Notes under the pieces: generated by a model
Told to the model about the DNA's origin: nothing
What the model saw: only the letters and a program-made list of their open reading frames with translations
The model's database searches: none
NCBI GenBank assembly: GCA_963966105.1
Contig: OZ014533.1
Location: 21,863,206 to 21,927,205 of the forward strand
Length of the DNA stretch: 64,000 bases
Reading direction: 5' to 3'
From: Volucella zonaria
Taxonomy: Eukaryota > Arthropoda > Insecta > Diptera > Syrphidae
Shown: one piece after another, positions 10,213 to 22,120 of the stretch
Layout of the letters: the number at the start of each line of letters is the position of its first letter
Position numbering within the stretch: the stretch's first letter is position 1
Program-made: the position numbers and the translations under genes

Positions 10213-10685
10213 TTGGTTGAACAGCTACAGTATTCGTTTGCGGAGATTTTGAACTCCTTATCGTCTTTGCTCTTCTTAACGCAGATTATTGACGTGACGA
10301 AGAAGAGAGACATTTTCCGGCATGGGGCTTACATTAACGTAGATTTTCTGAGCTGCACTGTGGCTACCAATGTTAGAGTTGGTGTTGTTCAGCAATTGAT
10401 CAAGCGAGAGACCATTACTTTTCCGAAAAGCTGATATCAAAGATTTTTGTTCAGAAACTGATGAAAGCCGTATTGCCAATGCTCTTCGCCCGTCGGGAGA
10501 ATTAGCTTTGAGGCGAAAAGCAGCGATGTACCCCGATATGAGTCATATGGGACTCCACGAAGAGTTACACCGCTGAGCCGCTGCTGTCGATGTAAATCCC
10601 TCATAACCTTATTGTCCTCAAAGGACTTCTTCATTTCATTCTCGCATTGTATTATATTGTATTTTATTACTATGTAAGAACGCAT
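10213..10685 (-). pseudogene. ORF1-like remnant upstream of LINE J2
   Basis: Two overlapping minus-strand frames. The upstream one reads MRDLHRQQRLSGVTLRGVPY and the downstream one RKSNGLSLDQLL, HSAAQKIYVNVSPMPENVSLLRHVNNLR. The pattern 'VTLRGVPY ... KIYVN ... RHVNNLR' resembles the C-terminal half of some insect LINE ORF1 proteins. The position fits too: same strand, upstream of the endonuclease. I do not recognise it with certainty. The 70-codon frame at 9763-9975 (minus) between this and the endonuclease is unrecognised. Confidence 0.35.
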
Positions 10686-10699
10686 ATCGGCTCACTGAT

Positions 10700-11062
10700 T
10701 TTATTGCTTAAATAGAGCAGTCAAATTTGTTGTTATGTCCTTAACGTCGCTGGATTGAGAAGGCTTTCTAACACTCTTAGTATGTAGATGTGAATTTACC
10801 TGATGGGTAGGTGCTGGAGATTTATCTTGTGAAAAATACTTTTCTCTTTAATACTCGTTGATTGAGAGCGAGTATTGAGTGATCTGGGTGAGGCCAATTA
10901 CGAACAGTGAAAAATATATACTAATGAAGATGTTATTCAAATATTAAGTTAATAAACGGGCTAAAAAATCTTTCTACATATATTATGTATATTTGAAGCA
11001 AACGAAAAGCACGTCGACTCTAGTTGCAAGCACATTTCTATCTTTAGGTCAATTTCCTCGTA
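10700..11062. other. Unassigned sequence, no gene seen
   Basis: About 360 bp of AT-rich DNA between the J2 remnant and DD41D copy 2. No reading frame, repeat or motif is supported here. Confidence 0.4.
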
Positions 11063-11064
11063 TA

Positions 11065-12105
11065 TAGGGTGACCAGACAGCAATGATAGTTTTTCCAATT
11101 TTTATGTTTCAGCAGCTATCAAAGTTGCCAATGACATCCAGCTGTCAAAATATTCAGGAGGGTTTGCCATTTCATCACGCATCATTTTACGCTTGCCGTA
11201 TGTGAGAAAATTTTAAAAAAATATCGAAATTCCGGTTCAGTTGTAAATACACAACATGAATTTGGTTGTGAAGTCGGTCGTCATCATGGCTTCAGTGTGC
11301 AGGCAATTTACAGCACCGTGGAAAAGTTTGAGCGTTAGTATACCCAGAAATGTCGACTCGGCGCTGATCAGCTGAATGGGACATAGCCAGAGAGTCAACC
11401 CGTCTTGTTTTGCAGTTGGATTTGGACTGTGAGTTCGCTAATTGGGCGCTGGAAGTGTTGGCCGGAAATCCGGATTTTGGCCAAAAAAACATTTTCTCAG
11501 ACGAGGCCTATTTTTGGCTCCGCGCCTATAACAACAGCAAAATTGCCATTACTGGAGTGAACACAATCCACAAGTGATTGGCCCAACATCAGTGCATCCA
11601 CGAAGATTGACTGTTTGGTGCGGTTTATGGCATGGCGGCATCCTTATTTTTTGTCGAAATGAGGAAGAAGACACCGTTACCGTCAATGGTCTCAGGTATA
11701 GAGCGATGTTAACAGACTTTTTGTGGTCAGAATTGGATAACATCGATATATCCGAGCTGTGGTTCCAAGAAGACGGCACTACATGCCATGCCGTCTCACC
11801 GCTCGAAGTTTTGAAGAAGAAATTTGGCGACTGGGTCACCTTACGGCGAGCGTTCATCAATTGGCCACCGCGATCATGTGATTTGACACCACTCGATTAT
11901 TTTGTCTGGGGCTACGTCAAGTCCTTAGTCTACGCTTACAAGCCAACCACTTTGGATGAGCTCGAGGCCAACATACGACTCGCTATTGCCGCAATAACGC
12001 CGGCATGAACTCAGCTTCAAAATAAAGCCAAAAAAAATTGTATATCTCATACCGTTGTTTTTTTATTTAAATTTTTTTTCCTATCGTTCTTATCTGGTCA
12101 CCCTA
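11065..12105 (+). mobile_element. DD41D (rosa-like) mariner, copy 2, with TIRs and TA duplication
   Basis: The left end TAGGGTGACCAGA (from 11065) and right end TCTGGTCACCCTA (to 12105) are inverted repeats, 13 bp perfect and then degenerating. TA lies outside on both sides (11063-11064 and 12106-12107). The element is 1041 bp. The TIR differs from copy 1 (TAGGGTCCGC), so this is another lineage of the same transposase family. Copy 6 (58216-60049) shares its TIR. Confidence 0.9.
11255..12008 (+). pseudogene. DD41D mariner transposase, copy 2, broken
   Basis: Starts at ATG 11255 (MNLVVKSV..MASVCRQFTAPWKSL) and loses frame soon after; most of the paired helix-turn-helix region is deleted. The catalytic part begins at about 11420 with FANWALEVLAGNPDFGQ, then FSDEAYF (first Asp), a frame change, and an open stretch 11574-12008 with VHPRRLTVWCGLWHGG, WFQEDGTTCH and SCDLTPLDYFVWG. 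The last two aspartates have 40 residues between them, one fewer than in copy 1. It stops early at AAITPA, so the C-terminal helix is missing. Confidence 0.8.
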
Positions 12106-12109
12106 TAAA

Positions 12110-13824
12110 ACGGCCGCTCTCGGAGCAAGAGTTCCCTTGACTTAATGCGGTAATTTTGCGTATTGACAAAGGCATTCAAGGCCCCATCACTGAGGATGAT
12201 TTTTCGGCAAAAATATATAGATCTTGTAAACGTTGTTTAAGTGTATGACTTCCTATGATTAAAAGGTAGATGATCTGGACTACAAACATGACATCTGCCA
12301 AAAGATGGTATACCACGGAAAAAATTTGTTGTTTAGGACAAAATAGCCTCTGGGGTCAAACTATCTCTATCCCCATCATTATACATATGTCTCTAGAGCT
12401 CGTCGTAGTGATGATCTGCATTGCTATTCGTATTCTTCAACTTGTATTCCGTTCTCCTACCAAACAATTTGTTTTTATTTTGTGCCTATCCTATATTAAC
12501 AGTTTGCATTAATGTTTATTATAAGCCCAGCGGAATAGAACCAGAGGTAAGCGAAAGCATTATAAAAGCATTCAACAAAGATACTCAGTTTAGAGGAATT
12601 AAATTATTTTACAAAATACCAGATACCTACGGTACCAGCAACTACCACGTCAAGGCAGCAGTACCTGGAGCCCGATGCCAGCATATAGCGAATATTCACA
12701 GAGCTAGTGCTCCGCGGTTTCATCACAACTTTCTCAGCAAGCATCGTAAATACGCTATCTGCAATTATGCCCCTATGAAACAGAACATTGTGTCCTGGGA
12801 CCCAGACAGATAGTTTGGAAGTTGTAAAAGGGTTGAGAAAGGCTTTAAGCGCAGTTTGGCTGCCACTACAGATGGAAATGCTTCACTCCCTCTGCCGATT
12901 CTTCAAAATATTGTCCTTCGGATTGTCCAGGATTGCGTATGTCTCCGCTTGGAAGATATAGGCAGGTTTTCTATGCAGATTCTCCAGAAGGGCAAGACCA
13001 CCGCGTCCTAAATCGACCCGGCTACATTCCTCTACTGGCTCAGATTCAGATCGAAAACATTCCAGAGCAAGTCGATTTCGTATTTTTTCCGCAACAGGAC
13101 TTCTTGTGTCATTGCATCAGACCAGATGTCAAGAGTCAATCAAAGCTCCAGTATGTGTTTTACCAAAGAAGCAAAGACCACTTCTCTTTGAATTGAAGAT
13201 GATTTTGAGAGTGCAGCCATGACATAAATATCAAGGGGAAGGAAAAAATTACTGGTACTCGAAATCCTACTGGTGGGATTATAGTTGTCATCCATTTTGT
13301 TTGAATCAATGAATTCTAACTACTTAGCCTTTTGGGCACTTAAATCAAGACATACTGGTTGCTCAAATTATATGAATCCTCTCCTTGATTCAACGTCCCC
13401 ACACACAGGAATAAATATACAGCGTAGGATTCGCTCAAAAAAAATTCAGTAAAACACTATTCATTTGCTTATCCTCCAGCACTTGGCGCCATTTAGCCAT
13501 TTAGCCAAAGTGGGAGGATTAGCATTTTGTTTCCATATTTATGACAATCGCGTATTTCCCAGTGCATCGCAACAAGTTTTTCCATTATCTCAAGTTCTTC
13601 CTTAACCATTAACAGCTAAGTAAATATTATGAATGCTGCAATATGAGATCAAAGGGTGCTGAATTCGAAAATAAAATTCTACTTAACTCTGGAGATTTGG
13701 TCTATTATCGTTCCGACAGCAGCAAGATACATGCCGATTCGGGTATTACCAATGTACTATATATGACATCTCGTATGCGACATTCATCATTATCCTCTAT
13801 ACCTCGGTAACTGATGAGAAATTG
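12110..13824. other. Unassigned 1.7 kb, no recognised gene
   Basis: Open frames here (12421-12813 and 12933-13196, plus) have no motif I recognise and do not look like parts of the neighbouring elements. Composition is ordinary. It could be old repeat DNA or intergenic sequence. Confidence 0.4.
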
Positions 13825-13837
13825 CTTTATTTACAGA

Positions 13838-14330
13838 AGCCCCAAACTGGCTAACAACTCCACCTTTAACGAGTTTGATGCGCTGTCTGACTCCATACAA
13901 AGAATTGTATGACTGTATCCTCATACTGAAATCGCGATTACGGGCGATTTCAATATATCCAATTCTGGTTGGCTTCGATATTCTGGACAGACAACACCCG
14001 AAGGACGATGTGTTGAGATCTTCGCTGCGGAAAATAACTTAACGCAGCTTATAAATGAGCCCACGCGAATACCAGACGTTGAGAGTCATACCGCCAACAC
14101 CCTGGACTTGTTTTTAACTTTTCACACTGATAAATACTCCGTTGATGTGTTCTGTCCTCTAAGCTCATCGAACCATTGTGTCATATCAGCTAATTTCTCG
14201 TACACCGACCACACAGTTAGAGAAAATATTCCTAAAAGAATCGTATGCAATACGAGAAAGCCAATTGGAGCGGACTTAACACCGTCTTTAACTGGTCGTT
14301 ATGTTCGTTATGATCACTGACACTATTCTC
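13838..14330 (+). pseudogene. LINE-A copy A endonuclease, 5'-truncated
   Basis: Reads YRSPKLANNSTFNEFDAL, then AITGDFNISNSGWLR (the GDFN catalytic pair is intact), TRIPDVESHTANTLDLFLTF and SSSNHCVISANFSY. The final motif is SNH where most endonucleases have SDH; copy B has the same, so this may be a family trait. There is one stop after RIV and another (TGA) after RYVRYDH at 14318. The N-terminal third, with the ETW-type glutamate, is absent. Confidence 0.8.
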
Positions 14331-14339
14331 TTCGGAATG

Positions 14340-15510
14340 AGATCCTTTATCCCTCATCGGATGAAGAGTATCAGACCAAAGGAAAAGACATGATACGACT
14401 CGAGCTGTAAAGATTCTCTCAGGGTTAGAGAAATGTCTTTTTCGGTCCTACAAGACCAACTCGACAGAGGAAAACCGAAAAAAGTTTAAACGAGCCAGAA
14501 ATGACTGCAACGTCTTTCTTAAGCGTGTGAAATTTCAATACGATCAAAAACTGAGGCAAAAAATACTACAATGTCCCAAAGATAGTAAAAATTGTTGGTC
14601 GTTCGTCAAAAATATTAGAAATTCGGCCTCATCCTCCGTCCCAACGCTAATTTCCAATGACATTCCAGCTGTCAGCTCTTTGGACAAGGCCAATCTGCTT
14701 GCTGAACACTTTGCGGCCAGCTCAACACTTCCGGATTGTGCTCTGTCTCCGCCTACACTTGAGTGCGTCGAATCTTCAATAGGACGAATCCAGTATCAAG
14801 AATACTTAAAGATCTCAACATATGTTACATATATATATACAGATGGTATATCTCCCCTTCTTCTTAAGAGGTATTCTTCCACGCTGACAAAACCACTGCG
14901 TAAGCTTTTTCATCAATCCTACTCTTTAGAACTCTTTCCGAGCAGATGGAAAACAGCATTTGCCCAGCCCGTCCCTAAAAAAGGCGAATCTTCTTCACTC
15001 TCCTCCTACAGACCCATTGCACTTACGTCCCTTCTTTCCAAGGTCATGGAAGCGCTGATAAACCATCAGCTCATGAAATATCTCGAAACACGAAAACTTC
15101 TTAAGGACCGGCAGTACGGTTTTCGTAGCAACAGGTGTACTGATGATCTGATGGCATGTCTCACCGAAAAGTGGAACCAAAGCGTACATCAATCTGGCGA
15201 AAGCAAGATAGTTGCACTTGATATTTCTAAGGCATTTGACAGAGTTTGGCATCAGTCGAAAATGCGTGCTTTTGGGATCGATGACCCTCTTCTTCAATGG
15301 ATTAGAAATTACCTTTCGGAACGTTCAATTCAAGTTGACTTGGACGGTTTCAAGTCTGTATTCACAAAATAAATGCTGGTGTGCCCCAGGGCTCCGTTCT
15401 GTTTCCGATACTCTTTTTAATTTTCATTAATGATCTCTTGTCTGCTACTTCTAACCCAATATATTCCTTTGCTGATGACAGCACTCTCTGCTTTTCATAT
15501 TCGTTCCCGG
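14340..15510 (+). pseudogene. LINE-A copy A reverse transcriptase
   Basis: The open stretch 14527-15372 covers the pre-RT linker and RT fingers: FPSRWKTAFAQPVPKKGE, SSLSSYRPIALTSLLSKVME, DRQYGFRSNRCTDDL and IVALDISKAFDRVWH (first catalytic Asp). A frameshift at about 15370 is followed by NAGVPQGSVLFPILFLIFIND and the active-site FADD at 15468-15479. A local AT-dinucleotide tract (14820-14845) replaces residues present in copy B. Compared with copy B, 3 bp-scale indels and one frameshift separate the halves. Confidence 0.85.
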
Positions 15511-15554
15511 ACTCAGGTCCCTGATCTTCGGCTGTAGAACGGGAACGGCAGCGT

Positions 15555-16319
15555 ATGTTGAGCTCATTAAATTCCGATATTAACAGCATAATCAATTGGG
15601 GAACTATCAACAGAGTAGAATTTAATGCTTTCAAAACTCAATGCTGTCTGCTGTCATTAAAGCGAAATTCAAATCCCCAGCCATTATCCATGAATGGCAC
15701 TTACATCGTCGAAATTGAAAAACTTTCCATTCTCGGTATGTGTGTCTATGACAACTTACGTTGGAATGACCACATATTCGATATCGCCAAAAATGCTACG
15801 AAATGTCTAGGCTTTCTCAAACGATATAAGAAATACTTTTCCCCTTCTGATCTGGTCTCAATATATAAGGCATTCATCCGCCCAAAATCGGAGTACAATG
15901 CCCACATCTGGTCATGTGCGTCTAAAACATCTCTGCATCTGCTAGACCGGATTCAAAACCGTGCGATAAAACTCATAGCTGATACCAATATCACTCAGGC
16001 AATGGACACCCTCGAACACCGACGAAATGTCTCGTGTCTCACTTTGTTTTATCGCTATTTCCACCACCAGTGCTCCATAGAAATCGCCAGTAGCATTCCG
16101 CCCCTTCAAACCTTTAACCGTAACACACGTCTCGCTATGAATGCTCATCAGTATACCCTCAAGTCCACTTTCGAGCGTACTCTGAAATATCTTGATTCGT
16201 TCCTAAGCCGAACAACTTGCTTGTGGAATGCCCTGCCGAACTCTCTATTTCCGAGTCATTATAACTTTCAGACATGTAAAACCAACGTACATCGGTACCT
16301 ATCCTTCTTTCCTCCCTAA
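15555..16319 (+). pseudogene. LINE-A copy A RT thumb and C-terminal domain
   Basis: Open 254-codon frame that continues ORF2 after the frameshifted palm. It reads NRVEFNAFKTQCCLLSLKRN (the post-palm 'K' block), LSILGMCVYDNLRWNDHI, ATKCLGFLKRYKKYF, DLVSIYKAFIRPKSEYNAHIW, LLDRIQNRAIKLI and ends in TTCLWNALPNSLFP...HRYLSFFPP with a stop. This is the standard C-terminus of CR1/Jockey-type ORF2 proteins. The stretch from about 16075 to the 3' end is the part shared with fragments D and E. Confidence 0.85.
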
Positions 16320-16538
16320 ATTTCCATCGCCCGCGCTGTGTGCAAACACTTTAAGGGTACCTTAAACCCTTGAGCGAGCGCTAGTCTACATATATAAAAA
16401 AAAAAAGAAGATTTGAAGACAGTTACAAGCTGCTTGCTGATGTTTCATTCCAAAACTTCTAATCATACTACAGACTCTTTTTAGGTGGTAGTTGATATCC
16501 TACTATTACCCCAGCTTAGGCCCCTGTCCAATTACCAA

Positions 16539-16563
16539 GGCTACGTCCATCAATGACGTAGCC
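16539..16563. other. Perfect 9-bp hairpin within a conserved-looking block
   Basis: GGCTACGTC (16539-16547) and GACGTAGCC (16555-16563) form a perfect 9-bp stem with a 7-nt loop CATCAAT. It lies in a 16490-16740 block that is richer in GC than its surroundings and contains no reading frame I recognise. It could be the UTR of a LINE or another repeat. Confidence 0.5.
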
Positions 16564-16739
16564 TAATAATGAATCGGGGGTAGAGCAATACTGGTCTTAT
16601 CGTAATGGCTTTCAAATTAACATCACTGAAGGTTGCTACGTTTTAACCAGTTACATATGAGCGGCCGCTCACGGGGACCTGTTGACCGGAATGGACTATC
16701 TGTAGTCCCATTAGGACTTAAAAAGGGTGCCACGGGAAG

Positions 16740-18350
16740 GCAGTGATCAATTTGGTACGAAAAAACTCGATTTAAAACTCTTCCTTAGTGTATTTAATTT
16801 CGTTGCTAGCTGCGTGTGGTTATATAGGGCTGATGTAATTTAATATACGAGTCGAATCACAGTCAGTCGATCAGCTACTAGTTTAAACCATACCATATAG
16901 CACTTAACCGCAGTCGATTTCGCACAGCTAATCTACATTCTAGCATGTATAAACTTGCATGAGAGTTCATAATTTCCTGGTTACCGTATATCTGATCTAA
17001 CCATTGTATCTCTTGAATCGCAAATACATCTAATAGTATCTTCCATGAAAATATATTTAAGTTTTTGTAGTTCTATGAGCGTGCAACATGTGAGAAGTCT
17101 ATAAATGTGCCGCGTCTCAATTTACTTTGATGGGGTCCATTTCCAAAGTTAACCTGGTATATTATATCTGTTTCACTAGCTTGGATTTTATGAAGTTAGT
17201 AGATAAGTTACTCTGCACCACTCCCAACATAGGGCAAGTTCCAAATATTTAAACTTCGAACCGGCTACACTTTATACACAGTATGCCTGTTCAAGGAAAC
17301 AGGCGGTGAAATTTCGGAAGCAAGACATAACATATTATTACCGAGCGTTACAAAATTAGCTATTATCCTGATAACTGAATTCCCATATAAGATAGTATGA
17401 GATCACAAATCAGCGATTTGTATCAGGCCATAAACGTGCTTTCCTCATTAGGTCTGTGTTTTACTAAGAATAATATCAAACCTTAAAGGTCTCGAAGCCG
17501 TTTCGATAACATATAATGTATAACGCGAGACTTATAAGTTTAACCAAAAAAACATTGTTAATTACACCACCTAGCATGGTAGTCACACTTTTATAATCAG
17601 GACACATTTTTTAACAAACAATGGAATGCCCCAAGCTTGACTCGTACCCTCGCATGACACTTGAATATCCATCTACCCCTACAATCGCGCAACACAAAAT
17701 TCCCGCTAAATTTTAATTAATTCCAAGAAACTTTAATAAAAATGTGCCACCTCGTTTGCCACCATCACCAACACCGCCACTAATCCTATCGCGTATACAA
17801 TGTCCTAGTCACAAAACGCTAAAATTCACAAGAGATTTGTTATCCTTTTCATTATTCAAAAATGCAATTTTATTAATTTCCTTTCGCTCCTGCTTTCTCT
17901 TCTCTTTGAACTTATTCTTAGGGTAAGTGCACCAAAAGCTAAACACAAAACTTTCCATATACCTACTCGCACGTAGAGAAAAGCCCGAAAAATCCCAAGA
18001 AAAGTCCTGCTGCAGCCAACCAGGATAGCGACTACTACTGTGTATTTGGGTGCACTATGTACTCGAAAAGAAAACACTTTTCATGTCCAAGACGAATTTA
18101 TGTCAACCGGAAGTAGGTTTACTGACCCATGGCGAAGTTTTACCTACTTCAACAAATGGATATGGCTACGACTATACCAAAGACTCATACTCGTACCAGA
18201 TGGCGAATGAGTGGTTTTTTTTTTCCCCACACTGGATTCGTGGATACAAAAAGGCGGAATTCTTATACAACAATAATCGGAATGTCCGTCGTACTGTTAG
18301 TCTTGCATTCATGAAGCCAGAGTGAACATACTCGTACAAGTATTGCTGCT
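16740..18350. other. Unassigned 1.6 kb, no recognised gene
   Basis: Short open frames at 17744-18325 have no homology that I can see and overlap each other in several frames. Two TACTCGTA octamers lie at 18188 and 18329. No element ends are visible. Confidence 0.35.
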
Positions 18351-18353
18351 GGA

Positions 18354-18380
18354 CTGGAGTTGGAGTTGGAGTTGGAGTTC
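18354..18380. repeat. (TGGAGT)n microsatellite
   Basis: About four tandem copies of TGGAGT. A looser version of the same GGAGTTGGAGTC pattern occurs near 30791-30806. Confidence 0.8.
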
Positions 18381-18389
18381 TCTAACTTT

Positions 18390-19340
18390 TCGGTATCCCA
18401 TCGGGGTTACGGACAGCGAAGGCGAGATTGCGGGTGACCATTTAAATATGCGAATAAAGAACTTATCTGCTCGACAATGGCTAATGAAAATGTCGAGCAG
18501 TTTTCAGGATTTTTATTTGGAGAATGTGTGTGGAAAAAACAGTTTCAGAGATTGTTTAACTTTTATAAGTGAAGCAGTAAATCAGGGTAACGTAAGTTAC
18601 ACATAGTTGCCCATTGAAAAGTGTTTAGTGAGTTAGTCGCCGTGAGAATAACTTCATTGGGCGGATACAGGTGGAACTTCGTGATTATGTGCATTTCTGC
18701 ATTTCATTTTTATAGTCCGTCATCAGGAGTACGGCCTTATAAGACATTGAGTATAACTTTATACGAGTCTTTTGTGTGCAGCTGAACGAAGAGTTCAGTA
18801 GATAAATTGCGTATCCGTTTCAGTTTTCCGTGGAGTACTGCTTTGCACAGGGAAAGGAATCAGCATGACGCTGTTCTTATGTTATTACTCGAGTCTTTAT
18901 TTGACTAATGCGGTATACTTACTGTCTATAAGTTCTATAAAAGCTGTCTGCTCTAAGGCGTTGCTGTTGGACTAGAATTTGATCGAGGATTTATTTTCAA
19001 CGAATGGGTCAAACCTGGTAGACGAAAATTTCTTATCTGTGGTCTACCTCTGTTGGGACTGTCGAAAAAGACTAATTGCAGTATATTATATTAGCGTGGT
19101 CATTAAGAATGGGGAAAATGGATGCCCTATTCCTTGGTGAAGTGAGAATGACGATCATACCGACAGATGCAAATTTGAGAGTTAAGCCAAGCCAACTAAG
19201 CTCCCATGAATGTCTGGTAAGATTTGCTCTAATTGCGACCCCAGTAAAGAAAATAGTTATGCAAATCAAACTTGAGACTAACATGCATCAAACCAAGCAA
19301 TAAAAACAAAGAAAAAAATGGTAAGGGCGGACCACCTAAT
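18390..19340. other. Unassigned sequence, no recognised gene
   Basis: No coding pattern, RNA gene or element end could be supported in this stretch up to the (TTTA)n tail of LINE J3. Confidence 0.35.
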
Positions 19341-19356
19341 CAGGAGATTACTGAAT

Positions 19357-21105
19357 GTTTATTTATTTATTTATTTATTTATTCATTCAATCTACGATAT
19401 TAAGTCTACAGATTTCGAAGTTTAAACAAAGTATAAATATAAATTCATTGATTAAGATAGTAAAATAAAATATTTTTAAAGGAACTTCTGGACAAACAAA
19501 TATCTAAAGTTAAACAATATTCATTAAAAAATTTGATACTAAGAGTAACAGGTTCATTTTGACCATAAAGTGTGTAATGCCGACTCACCATGAAAAACGG
19601 TCTTGGTCTTAAAGATCTATAAGAAGCATATAAGTTCATAAGATTTAACAAATTTTCGCTGTCAATTGTCCCACATAAAATGTCACGGACCAACATAATG
19701 CTATACATCTTTCTCCTTGACTCAAGCGTTTGCATACCAAGTAAAACCCATTTAGTGCGATAGGAATAGTAAACATCAGTGCCATTTCTAAAAAAACGTG
19801 ACGTAATGCAAACTTTAAAAATTTCTTTTGGATACTTTCAATTCTACGTATATTTGAGGCAATGCATGAGTTCCAGATCACACAAGCCTACTCCAACACA
19901 GGGCGCACTATACTACAATAAAGAGCTTTGAGTGTCTACGGGTCTTTAAAATCAACCGAGTTCCTTTTTATGAATCCCAAAAGTGAGTTTGCTTTCAAGA
20001 TGACGTAATTTACATGTAAATGAAATGTCAGCCCGCTACCGAATATTATACCTAGATCTCTAAACTCCTCGACTACCTTAACTTGAGAATTGTTTAAAGT
20101 GTATCTCGGTAAAATTGGATAAAAAGATCTATTATAATTCATACAAGCACACTTCTCAATATTTAGGTGTTGATCGTTCAATCTACACCACATAGTGAAG
20201 GAATTGAAATCGTATTGTAACATCATGCAGTCAGTCCGCATAAATAAGGCAAGAGCAATATTTCAATAAATTCGGAAGATCATTAACAAAAAGTATAAAT
20301 AAAGAAGGACCAAGGCGACTTCCTTCTGGAACGCCAGAGGCCAAAAGGATCTCATCAGAAAAATGGTCACCAATAGCAACATATAGTATTGTTTCTTGCC
20401 ATACAAATAAGTGCTTAACCATTGTAGCAATGAACCATAAACCCGCTTATAAAGCTGAATGCCTAGCTTTATAAGAAGTATTGCTAAATTAACCCTGCTG
20501 AAGGCTTTCACAAAGTCAGTGTAGATCACATGAACCTGCTCATGGCTTTCCAATGTTTTTATGCAATAATTTATGAATTCCGCTAGGTTTGTAACAGTAG
20601 ACCTACCCTTCCAAAAACCATGTTGATATTTGCTTACATATTGTTTAATTGTAAAATTTAATTTATCATCCACAAGGCTATCCAATATTTTGGGAATAAC
20701 TGGTAGCTTAGAAATCGGCCTATAATTTGAAATGAGGTTTCTATTCCCAGACTTATAAACTGGATCTATGGCCGAAATCTTCCATTCATTGGGAAAAATT
20801 CCACTGATAGACTGATTGAATAGTACATGTAAAGGAAAACAAAGAGAGCTGGAACAATGACGTAAAGCGATTGGAAAAAGTCCTAAAATATCTCGCTTAC
20901 TCGTCGGTTTTAAATTACTTAAGACAGCTTCAACTTCACAAACATCTAACGAATAATGTGAGCACTCAAAAATAGATGGGAGTGAATTGATGTAGCTTGA
21001 ATCAATAGAGATAGAGCAAGCAGAATTGTAAATGCTTTGAAAATATTCCGCAAACATGTTTGCAATGGTCTTAGGAATGTTGATATATGTACTGTTTTCA
21101 TGCAC
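19357..21105 (-). mobile_element. 5'-truncated LINE (J3) with (TTTA)n tail
   Basis: Minus-strand RT-bearing LINE that ends in a tandem TAAA tail (seen as TTTA on the plus strand, 19357-19383). Tandem short-repeat tails replace poly-A in several LINE clades. The endonuclease is absent; coding begins at about 21105. The sequence is distinct from J1, J2 and LINE-A. No clear target duplication was found. Confidence 0.8.
19445..21105 (-). pseudogene. LINE J3 reverse transcriptase, frameshifted
   Basis: The open 280-codon frame (21105-20263) contains PLHVLFNQSISGIFPNEWK, ISNYRPISKLPVIPKILDSL, KYQHGFWKGRSTVTNLAEF and HVIYTDFVKAFSRVNLAILL (first catalytic Asp). After a frame change near 20420, GVPEGSRLGPSLFILFVNDL leads to the active site. 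The codons read YAD followed by a one-base insertion, so YADD is split between frames. Thumb segments DLGIIFGSGLTFHLHV and ANSLLGFIKRN (20241-19936) and the C-terminal domain (19881-19445, including FKICLRH...) follow in other frames. The copy is dead. Confidence 0.8.
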
Positions 21106-21482
21106 CGGTTTAAAACCTTGCTCTGTACATGTGGAAGTCCTTGAAGACTTTTATGATAGGTGTATGGGCTTGGAACACATACTTATTTATGCCTTGTCGA
21201 GATTATACTCGGCGAGTTTCATTACTTTGATAGATTTGAGCTAAGCGCCTTTGTTAATACTTCATCTTGCAATTATGTGGAAGTATGTTATTTCTTTGGA
21301 ATAAAACTGGCATCCCATTGTTGAAATAGTCCTTAATGATGACACAAGATAGGTGGATTCATATTGTTATCGACATAGTTGTACTAGATGAATTGTAATA
21401 CCAATTTATTGCCCGCATGAACACGCCCAATGAAGATCCACTGAACTAGTATTGTTTCTAAGCCAGCGGAAAATATGGCTGC

Positions 21483-21617
21483 TATATAAAAGTACAAATG
21501 GCATCTGCTTCCTTCTTTTCACTTAGATAGGCGTCGTCGGACACAAATTGGTAAGTAAAATTCTTAATGTATTTTATAAATATGTACAAATTTGAGTTAT
21601 AAATACTTTAATTACAG
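21483..21617 (+). promoter_or_regulatory. Possible host promoter, first exon and small intron
   Basis: TATATAAAAG at 21483-21492 is a good TATA box. Downstream lies a stretch ending ACAAATTG|GTAAGT at 21551, and TTTAATTACAG|A ends at 21617. This would be a canonical 67-bp intron, the size typical of flies, with CTTAAT as a branch-site candidate. Any exon 2 runs only about 118 bp before the hAT palindrome begins at 21736, so the gene, if real, is cut off. No protein can be assigned. Chance occurrence is quite possible. Confidence 0.3.
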
Positions 21618-22120
21618 AGAAAAATAAACGCAAACATACTGTGAATCTGTTAAATTTTCAACGCAGGAAGATTCCGCCAAGCAACACATATAGTTGAAAG
21701 TGATAATAATGCTGGTCATTCAATACTAGGCTGACCAGACGTCCTCTTTTTATCAAAAAAATAAATAAATGTCCGGTATCTTTTTGGAAAAACAAGTAAT
21801 TTGTCCTCTTTTTGGGTTTTCTCAGTTAACTAAATTTTTCGACATCACAAAACTATTGTACAACAAAACTTTTTCTCAACAATAATTCAGAAATTGCCTG
21901 CACCTTTCTGGTGCGAACACGACTTAAAATATATTTGTACCTAAACTCGTTCACATCTGAACACAACGACATCTTTTTTTTAACAATCGTCTGAACACAC
22001 CCACTCATTTGACAGTTCAATTCATACTTCTTTTTTTCCGTTTAAAAGCAAAGACAACGGTTTGTTTATTGTGTTAGTGTGTGCTTTTCAAATGTGAAAA
22101 GAAGTGAATTAAGAAACAAA

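Larger units (their letters stand above)
6676..10685 (-). mobile_element. Decayed Jockey-like LINE (J2)
   Basis: Minus-strand remnants in the correct order for one old LINE: ORF1-like sequence (10685-10210), endonuclease (9450-8690), RT (8600-7100) and a C-terminal TRLWSSLP segment (about 6830). Every frame is interrupted by stops and indels, so this copy is older than J1 and LINE-A. AT-rich filler separates ORF1 from the endonuclease (10180-9780). The 3' terminus is not resolved. Confidence 0.65.
13825..16398 (+). mobile_element. LINE-A family, copy A (5'-truncated, plus strand)
   Basis: Jockey/CR1-like non-LTR element. It starts inside the endonuclease (CFIYRSPK at about 13826) and runs through RT to a complete C-terminus. 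It ends in GAGCGAGCGCTAGTCTACATATAT followed by an A-rich tail at 16396. Near-identical family members are copy B (35649-38493, minus, longer) and 3' fragments C, D, E and F. The 5' truncation with intact 3' end and A-tail is the usual result of incomplete target-primed reverse transcription. Confidence 0.9.

Noticed and set aside
12421..13196. Two plus-strand frames as a host gene
   Set aside because: No recognisable domain, no splice structure, and stops between them in every frame.
18050..18606. Three overlapping plus-strand frames
   Set aside because: Different frames of the same DNA, no family motif, and a microsatellite in the middle.
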